NCBI GenBank assembly: GCA_013397075.1 | Contig: VWZS01002405.1 | Span: 758,089-822,088 of the forward strand | Length of the DNA: 64,000 bases | Reading direction: 5' to 3' | From: Rhabdornis inornatus | Lineage: Eukaryota > Chordata > Aves > Passeriformes > Rhabdornithidae | Shown: one piece after another, positions 40,101-52,707 of the stretch | Layout of the letters: every line of letters begins with the position of its first letter | How positions within the stretch are numbered: the stretch's first letter is position 1 | Position numbers and translations under genes: made by a program | The notes under the pieces: model-generated | Databases searched by the model: none | Told to the model about the DNA's origin: nothing | What the model saw: the letters and a program-made list of their open reading frames with translations, nothing else

Positions 40101-41878
40101 GCTAGCTGACATTTTAATCCTGTGTGAAATAATGCTCCTTTACAAGGGACAGCCAGCAATTATCAGATACATTATCAGTACAGGAAACACTTTCTTAGGT
40201 TACCAGCTCCTTTCTTATATCTGTTGTTGATTTGGCTGTGGTTTTTTTATTCTTTTTGTGCTTTTACCACATTGAGATATGAAATGCCTAACTAATCCCA
40301 GAGTAACTGCTAGGAAAAAGTTGCTATTGGTTCTGCCCCCTCTTATATTGGTTGCAGCTTGCTCAAATGTAGTAACTCAGAGCAAACTAATCCAGCAGGA
40401 AGGGAATATGTTTCTTCTAGTCTGATAAACTGACTTGGCTTACTGTTGTGGTCCTGTTGGCAACAGACATAGCACAGGGCTGGACCCCAGGGTGAGAATC
40501 AGGCATCCAAGACATATTCCTACCACTGGCAAAGCTGCAAGGTCCACTCAGGGCATTGTGTTTCACAGCACCCTGAGCAAACCCTTTGCTAGGTAAAGAG
40601 AGGCATCCAACATGCTAAAGCAGAGAAAACACTGCCACCTTCTCAAAAGGCTACTTGGGCATTTGGTCAGTTATGTGGGCAGCGTTATCTGGTGTGTAGT
40701 TTGTTTTCTACACGTAATACACAACTGAACAATTCCCTAGAAGGGAGAGGCAATATTTCTGGATTGTCCACTGAAGTAAAGATACAGAAATGTGCATTGC
40801 ACACTTTGATGTGGCTTCTGTAAAACTCAATTCAAGTAGCTGTGATTTCCTCTAATATTACTGAGCAGAAAAACTATTACTAAAGGAAAAGAAAAAAGAA
40901 CATAAAATGCAAGAAATTAAAAGCCTTCTGAAGTGCATCCACAGGATGGGAAATCAGCTTACTGTATGGGAACACAACCAAGCAGCAGAAATGGAGAATT
41001 GCAAGACAAAATATACAGATTCTTATTTTCAATCATACTAATGGCTCATACACAGTCTTTCACAATTGTTTTCCCTTTGTCTTAGTTCATCCTTTAGCAA
41101 AATACATACAAAAATATCACTGTAATCTCTCAAGATGCAGTACCTAACAGTAGTGCACTAATCAGCAAAGCAGCTTCTGGTATGCACATGCTTCAGATTC
41201 ACTGATAAAACATTAACATAATAATGTGAAAGATTATCACCATCTTCCTCGTGACATGGAGCTCAAACTTCTGTTTGAGATGCTGATTGAGATTCATGGC
41301 TAACAATAACTCCCAGTGGCAGCCAGAAAACCTGACCTGAACATTCAGGTGGCTTCACTGAGTATGTAGACCTGCACTAAAAGATACTACTGAAAACTAC
41401 AGATGCATCTTTCCACTATAGGGTAGGCAGAATGTAAATACGTAATAACTATAATAATAAACTGAGGTCTAAATCTAAGGTCTGAGATTAGTCTTGGATT
41501 TATTTTTTTTTTCTTTTCAACATGAATGATTGATTCACACAGTGTAGCATCCTGTAGTGTTCACAGTTCTTTGGTTACTCAACCAGAGTTGCAGCAGTGG
41601 ACCACGAATCAGGCTGGAGTCCTGGATTTCTAAGCAGATGTGTAAATGCACAGAGGTAAATTAAACAATCCTCACATAAGAGAAATTAATTCCTAAGTAC
41701 CAATCACTCAGATTATTTACAGCATTTTGTGCTCATTTCTGTGCACCACTTAGAGTTTACAGAAGGTGGGTATTTCAAATAGTAACACAATGATACTTCT
41801 TTGAGCCCTGTCCATTTTTGCTATAGTGCTCAGTCAGCATTCCAACACTAACCAAAAACAGAGCCATGGAAGTCACTG

Positions 41879-41938
41879 ATCATAGAACTGTTAGAGTTGG
41901 AAAAGCTCTCTAAGATCACCAAGTCCAACCATCAACCT
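41879..41938 (-). mobile_element. Short CR1 LINE 3' end fragment
   Basis: About 60 bp reading tcatagaactgttagagttg then aagatcaccaagtccaacc, the reverse complement of a CR1 3' terminus. It is followed by an AT-rich tatataa stretch. It has the same orientation as the larger CR1 copy 0.9 kb away, but the two overlap in consensus position, so they are separate insertions. Confidence 0.85.
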
Positions 41939-42838
41939 ATATAATATATATAAATAAATATATAATAAGTAACAAGACCTGCTGTGAAGTGCTTAAAATT
42001 TAATTGCCCATTAGTAAATCATATGGCCTAGAGCTTCTGAAACACTACAAGAGATGGAAGTTCTCTGGTTTGCTTTAGAGCTTTCTCATTTCCTTTCGGC
42101 TGTAAGCTTCAAACGAAAAGGTCTATGCCACTCTTGTACAGCATAGAGTTGGGAAAATAGCTACTTTAAATAATACACAAAGCAGAGATTCCAAGGCCTT
42201 CCCATATTAATCTTAAATACAATGATCAGTTTTTAAGGCTCTTTTCCCCTTTTTGTGGAGGGAGATGTATAGACTTCTATGATGAAGTTCCCAAGAATTA
42301 AACATCCAAACTATTTAATTTTTAGCAGATTTCTGGATATGTTGCTACTTTCTGAACATGAGGACATTTTTTCTTTAAAGCTTTAAATACTTTAAAGCTA
42401 CATAGAGTTTTAGCCTATTGGGGAAGAGGTGCAATCATATTTTTGCCTTGTGTTTGGACTTGGTGCCTCTGAAGTAACATCTTCTTTTCAAACTACATTG
42501 TAAACAAAACAGAATACTTACTCTAGCTTACCTCTGGACTTTGGCACTAGTACTGCATGTTGCAATGTCTAAGGCTGCCAATCACATTTTAAAAGCTCAA
42601 CCAAGCAAAATAGGTGTTCATAGTGTGCCATGTAGTTTTAAAACATCAAAGAAAGTAGAAGACCAAATGACACATAAGAGAAAATTCAGTACAGACTTTA
42701 AAATAAAATCATGCCTAAGTCCCATTCCAGTCAGTGCTGCATCATTTGAGATTTTCAGAAGGATTACTTTTGCCTCTTAATGCAGAGAAATCTTCTCACA
42801 CTTGGAAATAATTATAGTTTTAGTAATGTATTTCATAT

Positions 42839-43271
42839 AATCATGGAATTATGGGTTAGAATTTTAGGTTTGAATTAGAATTTTAGGTTTGGGTTGAAGG
42901 TACCTTAAACAGCATCTTGTTTCAACCCCCCTGCCATGGGTAGGACACCTTTCACTAGACCAGGTTGCTCAGGGCCCCATCCAACCTAGTCTTGAACATT
43001 TCCAGGGATGGGGCATCTATAACTTCTCTGTGCAAGTGCCTTACCACACTCACAGTAAAGAATTTCCTCCTAATATGCAATCTAAACCCACCCTCTTTCA
43101 GTTTTAAGCCATTCCATCTTGTCCTATCACTACATGCACTTGTAAAAAGTCCCTCTACAGCTTTCTTGTGGGCTCCCTTCAGGATGCAACTAGATCTTTC
43201 CAGAATCTTCTGTTCTCCAGACTGAATAATCCCAATTCTCTCAGCCTTTTCTCAGAGGAGAAGTGCTCCTA
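42839..43271 (-). mobile_element. CR1 LINE 3' fragment
   Basis: On the plus strand this reads as the reverse complement of a CR1 3' end: a degenerate tcatggaattatgg tail, then gggttgaaggtacctt, then long well-preserved blocks such as accaggttgctcagggcccc and cattccatcttgtcctatca, ending at ctcagaggagaagtgctcct. About 430 bp, 5'-truncated as usual for CR1. A 17-19-bp stretch (ttagaattttaggttt) near its 3' tail is duplicated in tandem at 42856-42891. Confidence 0.93.
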
Positions 43272-46200
43272 AAAACATTTTCAATATTTTCAATAAAGTT
43301 GAGAAAAGGATTCCTTTTACGGTCATTTCTACATACTACAATTAGACATATCATACAGCCAGTACAACAAAGAAATGTCACAAAATCTAAGTATTGCCCG
43401 AATGTATTTTCTTTTTAAAAGTCCCAATTCGGAAACTAGATTCATCTCTCATTCAGATTAAAGGAAGAAAGAAAAGTGAACAATGACGTGTCTTAACCTT
43501 ATCATTTCAATATCTAATTCTGGTTGGTCCCCTTTTACCTTAAACCAACTTATATGTCTAGTCTTAGAAATCTTCTGTGAAGAAGCTACTGTTAAAGAAT
43601 TTAAGGTTATTCAGCTGAGACAATTTAAACAGTGTTCAAATAACTGAAAGACAGAAGGAGGTATTCATACTACAAGTAAAATTAAATTCAGAGGTACATT
43701 TTAACTTTTCCATTTAATTTTGAGTTATTTTTAACATACTCAGAAAAAAAAATTCAGTGTGTCAGACATGAAATGCATGAGGAGCAAGATATATGGCAAA
43801 ACCCCATTCTCATAGTACCAGTACTCTGAAAAGCTGCATTTGCAATGATATTAAATTATGCTTGAAAACATTCTATACAGAGATTCTGGTCACACCAGAA
43901 GTTTTCAATTTGTAGTAGAGGACAGCAAAAAGCCTCTGCCTGCTGTTGTCATAACAGTCTGGACTCACAGTTTGCAGGAGAATGGAACTCTGCTGTAAAG
44001 TTTCTAGCAGTAAATAGTATCCAGCTTTGTCAGAGGGCACAGACTGAAAAGCAAAGGGTACTTGGAAGACTACTGGGCTGGCTTGTTCCACTGGCAAAAC
44101 CTGCTTCCCAGGCCAACCTGCAGCTGGCATTTCCCTGGTTCCTCAAAGATGATGTGATAACTTCCAAAGCTGGTCCAGTGACTGGCACAGAATCAGTTTA
44201 GAGTACAGATCACGGTAATACTTAAGAAGCATCAGTTAGTGAATGTTTGGAGTATGGTGACAGCTGGTGTACCACTTGGATTCATATGTGCTTTTCCTAC
44301 AAGGATGCTGGCATATTCTGTTTTCAGAGATGAATGTGTATCTTTTCCTTTCCAAGGGAAAGGAAATCCATATGTTCTTCTAAGAAACATTTGGATACTT
44401 TTGGAAAGCACAGCCACTTAAAATGCTTTGCTTTATTCATTCCTTTCAGTCCTGCTCTTAAACAGGACCACATTGCTGTTCTGACCTCACAAGAAACAAT
44501 TTGTTTAAGGTTCAGGCAAGGTTCTTCAGTGAAAAAGATGGCTGGTACATTTCTCCTAGATCTTCTGGGTCACCATCAGTAACTACTGTAGGTCTTTAGT
44601 TGAATTTTGCACAAATATCATAACTCTCAAGCAGCTGAGGTCAGATCCAGATAGACAGTAGGGATTTAGGTAGCTAATTCCCAAGAAACCTTTTATTACT
44701 ATTCTTTAACCCTGAAGGCATCAAAACTCTCATAGGAACCCTAATTTTTCCTCAAAACACTAAACTTACTTCTTCACAGGCCAAGAAATGTTTTGGTCTT
44801 CATACGGTTTAGTAGCTTGTAACCTACCTTATAATTAACCTGGAACAGTGACTAAAATAGACATTTGTCCACATAGATGATGTTACTCTATCAAGAGAAC
44901 CCCACAGGCTATTAAAATGATGATGCAGTGGGCCAAAGTGAAACAAGGGAAGAACCAAAACAACCAACAAATAAATACAAACAGGAGAAATTACAGTTTA
45001 AAAGACCATCAAAAATTATATTCAGATAAAAGTGAAAATCCTACTAAGCAATGGTCAGGAACAGCAGGATTTGGTTATTAAATTTTAGAAACCCTGCTCT
45101 GAAAGTATGCATGACTTAGGATTTGATTTAGACATGTTGGTAGAATAATAATACAAATTCCAGCTTTACAGAAAGGTGAAAAAATAGAAAATGTTTAATG
45201 AAAGGCAATTTTGGGGGAGATTACTCTCTTGTTTTCAACTCTTTGTGTTTCAGCACAGGAAGAATGACCCTAGGCAAAACACAGAATGACTACGGAGGCA
45301 GCAGCTGCAGTCCTTCACCTGCTGAGAGCTGCTGGGGTGGCTCCTCATCATTGGGAATTTAGCAAGGCAAGTGGAACTGGAGGATACAGAAGTGAAGGCA
45401 GAGTTTGTAAGAAAGTTATTCCATCCATCAGCACCAGCATTGCTACGAACAATAATACAGTGTCTGTAGTCCATGGTTTCTTCAATTTCTGTCAGGAGAT
45501 GGTTTTTACTACTTACTGGCCTATAAAGAAGGCCAAATATTGGTTTAGAGCAACTCTTGACACCCTTTGTTTCAGGAAGCATAAGCATGATTTTGGCTCA
45601 GCTGATTGCTGTAGTCCCATGAGAAACCAGGAACTACCATCCAGCAGGGAACATAAGACAGGGAGAGACCCAGATTTCCTCTCTGCTACTGCTTACTTCA
45701 GTAGAGAAAACAAAACCTTTGTCCTGGGCATACAAGAGATAATGTGACCAATCTACTGGCTGTAACTTATCTCTGTTACTCATCTCTGGTAACTGAGTGC
45801 CTTCTGTCCTGAAGTCCAGAGCCTAATATCTTTCTCAAAAATGTTTATTAACATTGATTTTGACAAAATAAAGGGGGTTTGGAGATATTCACACCGCACA
45901 TTTTTCATTTCTGTATTTTGGTAGGTTTGCTTGGTTTTGTGTTGCAGTGTTCTTTACCTTGTCAAATCCCTTCTTTTGTGGTTTTAAATGTGATTTTTTT
46001 TCTTTTTTACTAATTTATTGAACATTCCCATGATTTTATGTTTTATGTAATTTATGTATTTTATGTAAGGCACAGATACCAGAAGCATCCAAGCTATTTT
46101 CTCAGTATTAGTCCATACGTACCCAACTTCTTACACAACTTCCAAGGTGGTGGTCTTTTAGTCTCCTCTTCCTAAAGAGTTCTAGAAAACCCTAGCTCAA

Positions 46201-49200
46201 ACCCTTGTCCTGAAAATAGCATTAAGCTGAACTCAACTGAAATCTCCCACATCCCAGGAGACAGCATCTTAACCCCAACTAAAATATAACAGCAGCAAAT
46301 CTGGACCTGCTCCATGGGCATAGAATGAAGGAACTTCCCCTGAGAAGAAAGCAGACACACAGGCAGACAGAATGACTCCTGGACTTCGCGTTTATACCAC
46401 TTAATGCAAGAGGTGGGATGCCTGGTTCCAGGACAGCCTGTTGATCTGAAGGCAAACAGCCTTGGGGCCAGTAGCTGTGATTACCCTGTCGGCTTCAACC
46501 ACTTGGCTTCAGATCCAAACAGTTGGCTTACTGAATGTAATCCTTCTCCTCTGGCATCTTTCTCGACCTACCTCATGATTTCCTTTGCTCTTACAATCTC
46601 TCCTGTATAAAAAACACACTGTTGCAGAGCACAGCTCAACCTCCCTTGGCCACCACTATGATTCCCAGCAAATTACCTTTCCCTGTAGATATTGTTTCCA
46701 AGTAACAAACAACTATTAAAAGAGAAACCAAGTTCCCAAAGTTTGACATTCTCACCCTAGTGAATAGCTGCAATTCCTCACACCGATTTAAATAATCTAT
46801 GAGTGCTGCAATCAGAATAACAGCACAATGAAGCTTCAATGGTCTGCTGGAGTCAGGGGTGACTACCAGTGAGACAGATCTGAGCTTAATCCATCACCAA
46901 GTTTGTGTCTTTTCAGACAAGAGGCAACAGAGAATCTTATGTCAGGTCTCTAGACAGACATTTGGTATGAATGATGAAACACATTTATTCGGTGTGTATT
47001 AATGAGATAATACAGGCAGCACCAGGGACACAGCCCACATATTCTGACAGCAGCAAAAATAACATATGCATTTTACATTGAATCCAAGCATAGGACAAAA
47101 AAACTTGTTTTCCCTAAAGCCTCTTCACTGTCCTCTTATTTATTATATATCTAAGGTATATTTACACCTTTCTATAAAGGTATGAGAGACCCCAGTAGTT
47201 TCTTCCACCTGAGGGCTCTACTGTAAGAGCCTACAAATCTTATGATGTCTTTGTAATGCTCCATTGTGATGCTTTCATGGCACTCACTTATCTTCTGTGG
47301 ATTTGTTAAGATCTGTAATGCACACTAAATATGTACTGAATGTGGGGCCTGTTCCCCTGAGGGGGAAGAAAGGCAAGAAAATCAAGCACTTGTGAGAAGA
47401 ACACGGAGAAAATGATGCAGACTGCCAGGCTTCTCTTTCCCTGGTCTCTTCATACAGAATGCACTTTCTTTTGCAATACATCACAACCTCACAGCCTGTT
47501 ACCTGCCATAAATAAAGGCATAGTTTAGTTTCTCTTGCAAGTAATCAGTAGCAATGTTTATGAGAGTCAGACCTAACAGAGAACACCCTTGTAAATCAAA
47601 TTACAGACCCATTAACTCCTCATACAGCTTGGCAGCTAAATAACTTGTATGCAAAACTTTCCCTGAAAGCTATATTGTATCTTTACTAGCCCTTCCACCA
47701 AGCACTTTCAAAGTAACAGCCTCTGACAGCATTTATCTGCAACTACTGAATTAATACTGTTCCTTACTCCATTCAGAATATAGCGAGCAGAACCCCAAAT
47801 TCAGTCCATTATGGCTCTTGGGTGACATTGTCTGAATGCAACATAATACACCACCCTCAGCACCAACAATGAGACTGGTACAGGGCTGAATGCTGGAGAA
47901 AATGCTGCTTTCACAAACCAGTTTGCAGACAACCACATTACAGGCTTCAGAAGTGGTCAGATACTGACAATCCTCCCCTCTCTCATTGCCTTAACTCCTG
48001 TTGTTCAAATGAGAGGCCAGCTGACCTTAATCAAAAAATTTAAAACACGCATTGCCATCGTAGAAGAGGCAACTTCTCACCTTTCCTCTGCAAATCCCTA
48101 AATCGGGACAAGGCTACCCTCACTTCCTTCAAATGGATATCTTGCCAAATCTATCACAGCAGAGAAGGATCTAAAGAAGCTCTTCCTCAGCATTCCTCTG
48201 GTGCTTAAACGTCATGTGAAATCTCCAGCCACGTTTGCAGGTGAAGGCAAAAATACTCAAAGCTGGACAGTCAGAGTAAATCTAACAGTCTGTATAAAAT
48301 GGCATGGAATATGCTTGCACTGAGAAGATGATTTCCAAAAACAAACAGAACTACAGGCCCTAAGTTCCTAAATTGGCAGCTCCTTTCCCTCCCTACCTAT
48401 TTTACCTTCAACAAGCAGAAGTCAGTGTACTTTTCGTATCTGTCAACACAACCAGCATCATTTTCTTTGGTTGTTTCATTCTGCTTACAACTCATGTAAT
48501 GCAGTATTCCCATATTGCACCAATATGGGATAAGATGTTAGACAGTGACAGCATGCCAAGACGAATGAAAACACCACCTGGAAGGGCGAGTGCAAAAAAT
48601 TACTTCATTTTTATTGTTAGAAATAAGACTTCAGTACAGATGGCACCACAACAAAGCCAACCAGAAAGAACTGCTTCAGCATAATGATTTGAAAGCATCT
48701 AGCACTGAGACAAGCAGATCATAGATGTGTGTCAGGTATTAACTACAGGGCAGACACTACTTAAATGCACACAGCTAAATATTCTCAGTGTTTAGGTTGT
48801 CAATTATTAATGACCAAATTGCTTCACCTTACACATGGCTCATATGGCATTCTGCACAACTGCTTAAGTTGCATGGGAAGGAATAAAGTCAGAAGAGGAA
48901 CCTGCTGCCTGTCACTGCTACAATCTGCTGAAGCCTCACCACTAGCCCATTTCACTGCCCTTTGTTTGCCCGTCCTTCAGGCAGCTTGTGACAGTCCTCT
49001 GACAGCCCATGTGCACATCAATATTAATTGCTTTCAAGTAGCAATTTGCCTTATTCTGCAACCTCCTTTCATTTATGATTTCTTTTTTCCAAATTCTTAA
49101 CTAGCTTTATCATTTTCTTTAAGGATTTTCTCTAGTGAGCAAGAAGCCAAAGACTATAATAGGGGTGGGAGGGAAAAAGCAGAAATGTCAGGACTGCCAA

Positions 49201-50116
49201 ATTAAAACACTTTCCCTACATGCTTTATATAGAAAACTGAAAGGCTATGAAAGAAGCCTTGTCCTCTGTACAAGAGGCAGGTGTGCATTTATTTACATAT
49301 GAGAGACAAATTCAGCCAGCTGAACATAAGGAACATGCAGGTGTTCCTTGTAATTTCACTTAAGCACAGAAACAACCTTCACCTGGCATCACCAGTAGCA
49401 GGGTTCTCTTTTGTGGTTTTGCCCTTACTATACTTGACAAAAGGAGGGCATTTCAGGCGTACACTTTATAACAATACAGCTTATTTTGAGTGTTCAAACA
49501 CTTCTGAACAACTGTTTGACGTGGCCAGGCAGGTTATTCTGCTTGTTGTCCTTTTTAATGATCATTTCAAGCGACTTGAAAGATTTCTTACACAGGTGCA
49601 GAGTTAATTGAGGGGAAAAAACAGACACACTCTGGGAAGAATTTGAACAAGCATTGGGCGTACTATACTGGTCTGGATTTATACTTGTCTACTTGTACAA
49701 ACCCTAATTTATATTAAATAGGGATTAAGTACAGCTAAAGGCCACTACGAAAAACAAGGAACAGATGGGTTTGGTTAAAAGGGGCCCAAGTCAAAGGACT
49801 GTCAGACACAGAAGGAAGTACCGCCACCTGATGCCTGGTCTGTTACATCAGTGGTGACTGGATGACCTCAGTTTATGAAACTGACAGAAATAATGGAAAC
49901 TCACCTCACACAAGTCAGACCTCTGGGTTTTCTGTGCACATCCATGTAAGTGCCATTTTCTAAAAGGTTTTCCATTTTGACAATGGTACCTTGAGTCCTT
50001 TTTCACTGGTAAGGCCTCTATGATCAAAGCAGCTAAACATGAAGGGCCAGGTTATGCCTTGCCCTTCAGCAGACATGCAGTGGGAAAGAGATGTCCCTGC
50101 CTGAGCTGTACTGCTG

Positions 50117-50876
50117 AAGCCAAACATCCTGGAGCTGTGTATCAGCAGGAAGTGTTCAGGTGTTACCAACTCAGACCCAGCCCCACTGTCCCAATTGTGA
50201 ACATTTTTTGAGTGAATCATTAAAAAAGTGGGACCTTTTTCAATACTTTTTTTTAATGTGGGTTGCTACACTACAGAAAAAATAGCACTTGGACAAAATA
50301 ATTTAAATTTTATAGTACCTAACAGTATAACTGATTAGGAATGAAAAAAAGCATTATAAGGTCAATTCAGCTCCTTAAGTTTTAAGTGTTCTATAACTTT
50401 ACTAATAGAAAAAAAAAAAAAAAGAAAAAAATGAGTGCTAAGTACTATCACAATTCCATGGTTTTTTTTCATCAAGTAGTACTCCTATACATTGATTAAT
50501 GCTTAGAAATTTATTCGCTGGAAGCATTTAACTGCTTTAAGTGTGTCACTTTCTTCTTACAAACTCTAGTAATTAAGAAGTGAGGTGTGGGAACATCCCT
50601 TATCCTGTTTTACTTTTTAAAAACACAACTTCCTTATAACTCTAATCCATATGATCAGTGACAACTATTTACAGGACAAGCATTGCCTGTTTGAGATCAG
50701 TCAGGGAGCACTAACATATGATCAGGTAAGCAAATTATTAAATATTATTATCAATATCAGCTGATTAAATTTCCCATAATAGAAGGAGCGTTAACTTGGG
50801 GGCAGGGAGGGGGGGAAAAAAGAAAGAAACAGCGCATATTTTATAGCAATATCAATGTACTACCAAGACATAAAGC
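50117..50876. repeat. 760-bp assembly duplication, copy A
   Basis: This block recurs almost base for base at 51153-51912. The differences seen are confined to an A-rich tract near 50410-50440 and a couple of single-base indels (for example gctaagtac versus gctgaagtac). The block ends abruptly at a single N (50877). Divergence at allele or sequencing-error level, together with edges at single-N joins, indicates an unmerged contig overlap and not an old segmental duplication. Confidence 0.93.
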
Positions 50877-51152
50877 NACGCGTAGGGGACACCTCTAGAA
50901 GCATTTAAAAGTTCAAAGAAAGAGACGGGCATTTCGCCGGATTTTCGAAACCGCCCATGATTTCAGGGTGGGGGAATTGGCAGCCTGGCTCAAGGAGGGA
51001 ATCAGTCATGGATGATACATCCTGCACAAAGCACGCCTGTCGGACGGGAGGGTTCGGGACTCCCGGCTCTCTCCGGAGCCCGGCCCGCAGCCCCGGCTGC
51101 CCCACAGCGGCGGGGCCTCCCCCCCGGCCCCCCCGAGGCGGGCGGGCCGCCN
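50877..51152. other. 274-bp GC-rich insert bounded by single Ns, probably misplaced
   Basis: Single Ns at 50877 and 51152 enclose sequence unlike its surroundings. Its right half is very GC/CpG-rich (for example gcccggcccgcagccccgg) and its left half grades to normal composition. It contains no TE or coding motif that I recognise. The most economical placement is the start of KCNK1 intron 1, next to exon 1, whose 3' end is lost at another single-N join 1.1 kb away. This is an inference from composition. Confidence 0.6.
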
Positions 51153-51912
51153 AAGCCAAACATCCTGGAGCTGTGTATCAGCAGGAAGTGTTCAGGTGTT
51201 ACCAACTCAGACCCAGCCCCACTGTCCCAATTGTGAACATTTTTTGAGTGAATCATTAAAAAAGTGGGACCTTTTTCAATACTTTTTTTTAATGTGGGTT
51301 GCTACACTACAGAAAAAATAGCACTTGGACAAAATAATTTAAATTTTATAGTACCTAACAGTATAACTGATTAGGAATGAAAAAAAGCATTATAAGGTCA
51401 ATTCAGCTCCTTAAGTTTTAAGTGTTCTATAACTTTACTAATAGAAAAAAAAAAAGAAAGAAAAAAATGAGTGCTGAAGTACTATCACAATTCCATGGTT
51501 TTTTTTCATCAGTAGTACTCCTATACATTGATTAATGCTTAGAAATTTATTCGCTGGAAGCATTTAACTGCTTTAAGTGTGTCACTTTCTTCTTACAAAC
51601 TCTAGTAATTAAGAAGTGAGGTGTGGGAACATCCCTTATCCTGTTTTACTTTTTAAAAACACAACTTCCTTATAACTCTAATCCATATGATCAGTGACAA
51701 CTATTTACAGGACAAGCATTGCCTGTTTGAGATCAGTCAGGGAGCACTAACATATGATCAGGTAAGCAAATTATTAAATATTATTATCAATATCAGCTGA
51801 TTAAATTTCCCATAATAGAAGGAGCGTTAACTTGGGGGCAGGGAGGGGGGGAAAAAAGAAAGAAACAGCGCATATTTTATAGCAATATCAATGTACTACC
51901 AAGACATAAAGC
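51153..51912. repeat. 760-bp assembly duplication, copy B
   Basis: Near-identical second copy of 50117-50876, starting right after the single N at 51152. Unlike copy A it continues without a break into unique sequence (from 51913, ccctctctggttgg). It is therefore probably the properly connected copy on the exon 1 side, while copy A is properly connected on the intron side. Confidence 0.93.
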
Positions 51913-52244
51913 CCTCTCTGGTTGGACAAATTTTAGGGTGATTTTTTAAAAAGCTTTTCTTATTTGACAAGCCTTTTTTATTTATATCAGTGACCTGCAT
52001 TCAAATCACCAGAACTCATCTTCCCAGCACAAATGCCCGCACTCGTCCTTTAGGAGAGGTCTGTCCACTATGACGGTATGTGAAACGCAACTACTGTTAA
52101 AATAAGTCCTTGTAAAAACTATGGTTGGAGGAATGTTTCCTGGAGCTTTTCAAAACACGAATGCAAATTGCTATCTGGAAGAAAGGAAGCATTATCTTTC
52201 AGTCGCTTATATTCAAATATTAAGTGGAAATTGACAGTAAAACA

Positions 52245-52245
52245 N
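52245..52245. other. Single-N contig join truncating KCNK1 exon 1
   Basis: The base is N. On its high side the KCNK1 reading frame is intact to residue 108. On its low side the sequence is AT-rich and non-coding, with no splice donor at the junction. The 30 nt encoding the end of pore helix 1 and the first filter threonines are missing. Confidence 0.9.
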
Positions 52246-52570
52246 AGAGGGAGGAGGTGAAGTCCCAGTTCCAGTTTCCTGAGGCGTTGCTGAGCACCGA
52301 GACGCCGTAGTTGCTGGCCTCCAGCACCCGCATCAGGAACTGCTCCAGCTGCTGCTCCGAGAGGCAAGCGTGCTCCTCCAGGAAGCGCTGCTTCAGCTTG
52401 CCCAGCTCCTGGCGCAGCAGGTCTTCGTAGGGCAGCTCCACCGAGGAGAAGACCACGGCGCCGAACACCAGGTAGAGCAGGTAGCCCAGCACCAGCAGCG
52501 CGAAGCACCAGGCGGAGCGGTGCTGCTCCACCAGCCGCACGCAGGAGCTGCCCGCCAGCGACTGCAGCAT
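52246..52570 (-). CDS. KCNK1: KCNK1 (TWIK-1) exon 1, coding part, 3' end missing
   Basis: Encodes residues 1-108 of the two-pore-domain potassium channel TWIK-1, a dimeric background K+ channel of plasma and endosomal membranes. Visible in order: a short cytosolic N-terminus starting MLQSLAGSSC, the first membrane helix at about residues 21-41 (WCFALLVLGYLLYLVFGAVV), and the extracellular cap helices at about 45-90. C69, which forms the inter-subunit disulphide in this family, and the N95-A-S glycosylation sequon are both present. The exon then enters the first pore helix (NWDF). It breaks at a single N (52245) after the first base of codon 109, so the rest of the pore helix and the TTG of the first filter are absent. 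Exactly 30 coding bases are lost if the protein is 336 residues as in mammals. The start ATG (52570-52568) abuts a 136-N gap. The identity is near-certain; the 3' boundary is an assembly break, not a splice site. Confidence 0.96.
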
Positions 52571-52571
52571 C

Positions 52572-52707
52572 NNNNNNNNNNNNNNNNNNNNNNNNNNNNN
52601 NNNNNNNNNNNNNNNNNNNNNNNNNNNNNNNNNNNNNNNNNNNNNNNNNNNNNNNNNNNNNNNNNNNNNNNNNNNNNNNNNNNNNNNNNNNNNNNNNNNN
52701 NNNNNNN
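52572..52707. other. Assembly gap, 136 N, at the KCNK1 start codon
   Basis: Run of 136 Ns. On the minus strand the sequence entering the gap reads GATGCTCGAGTCGCTG and the sequence leaving it reads GATGCTGCAGTCGCTG. These are the same 16 bases with two adjacent mismatches. Both edges therefore carry the KCNK1 initiator region, and the real gap is probably zero or negative in length. Confidence 0.95.

Larger units (their letters stand above)
24290..52244 (-). other. KCNK1: KCNK1 intron 1 (about 28 kb as assembled)
   Basis: Interval between the broken 3' end of exon 1 and the exon 2 acceptor (AG at 24291-24290). The intron interrupts codon 119 of the first-pore GYG, a position I recall as conserved in two-pore channel genes. 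The 5' splice donor is not present because of the single-N join at 52245. The assembled length is inflated by about 1 kb by the duplicated block at 50-52 kb. Contents recognised: several CR1 LINE fragments, one solo LTR, a pentanucleotide microsatellite and an A/T palindromic array, listed separately. The rest is AT-rich sequence in which I see no gene. Confidence 0.85.

Noticed and set aside
45286..45747. 153-codon plus-strand ORF with an opposing 112-codon minus ORF
   Set aside because: Neither translation matches a family I recognise. A faint likeness of the minus frame to a LINE endonuclease segment (LLYRP) is too short to call.
50905..51256. Pro/Gly/Arg-rich ORFs across the GC-rich insert on both strands
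   Set aside because: They span single-N contig joins and come from CpG-rich composition; not coding.
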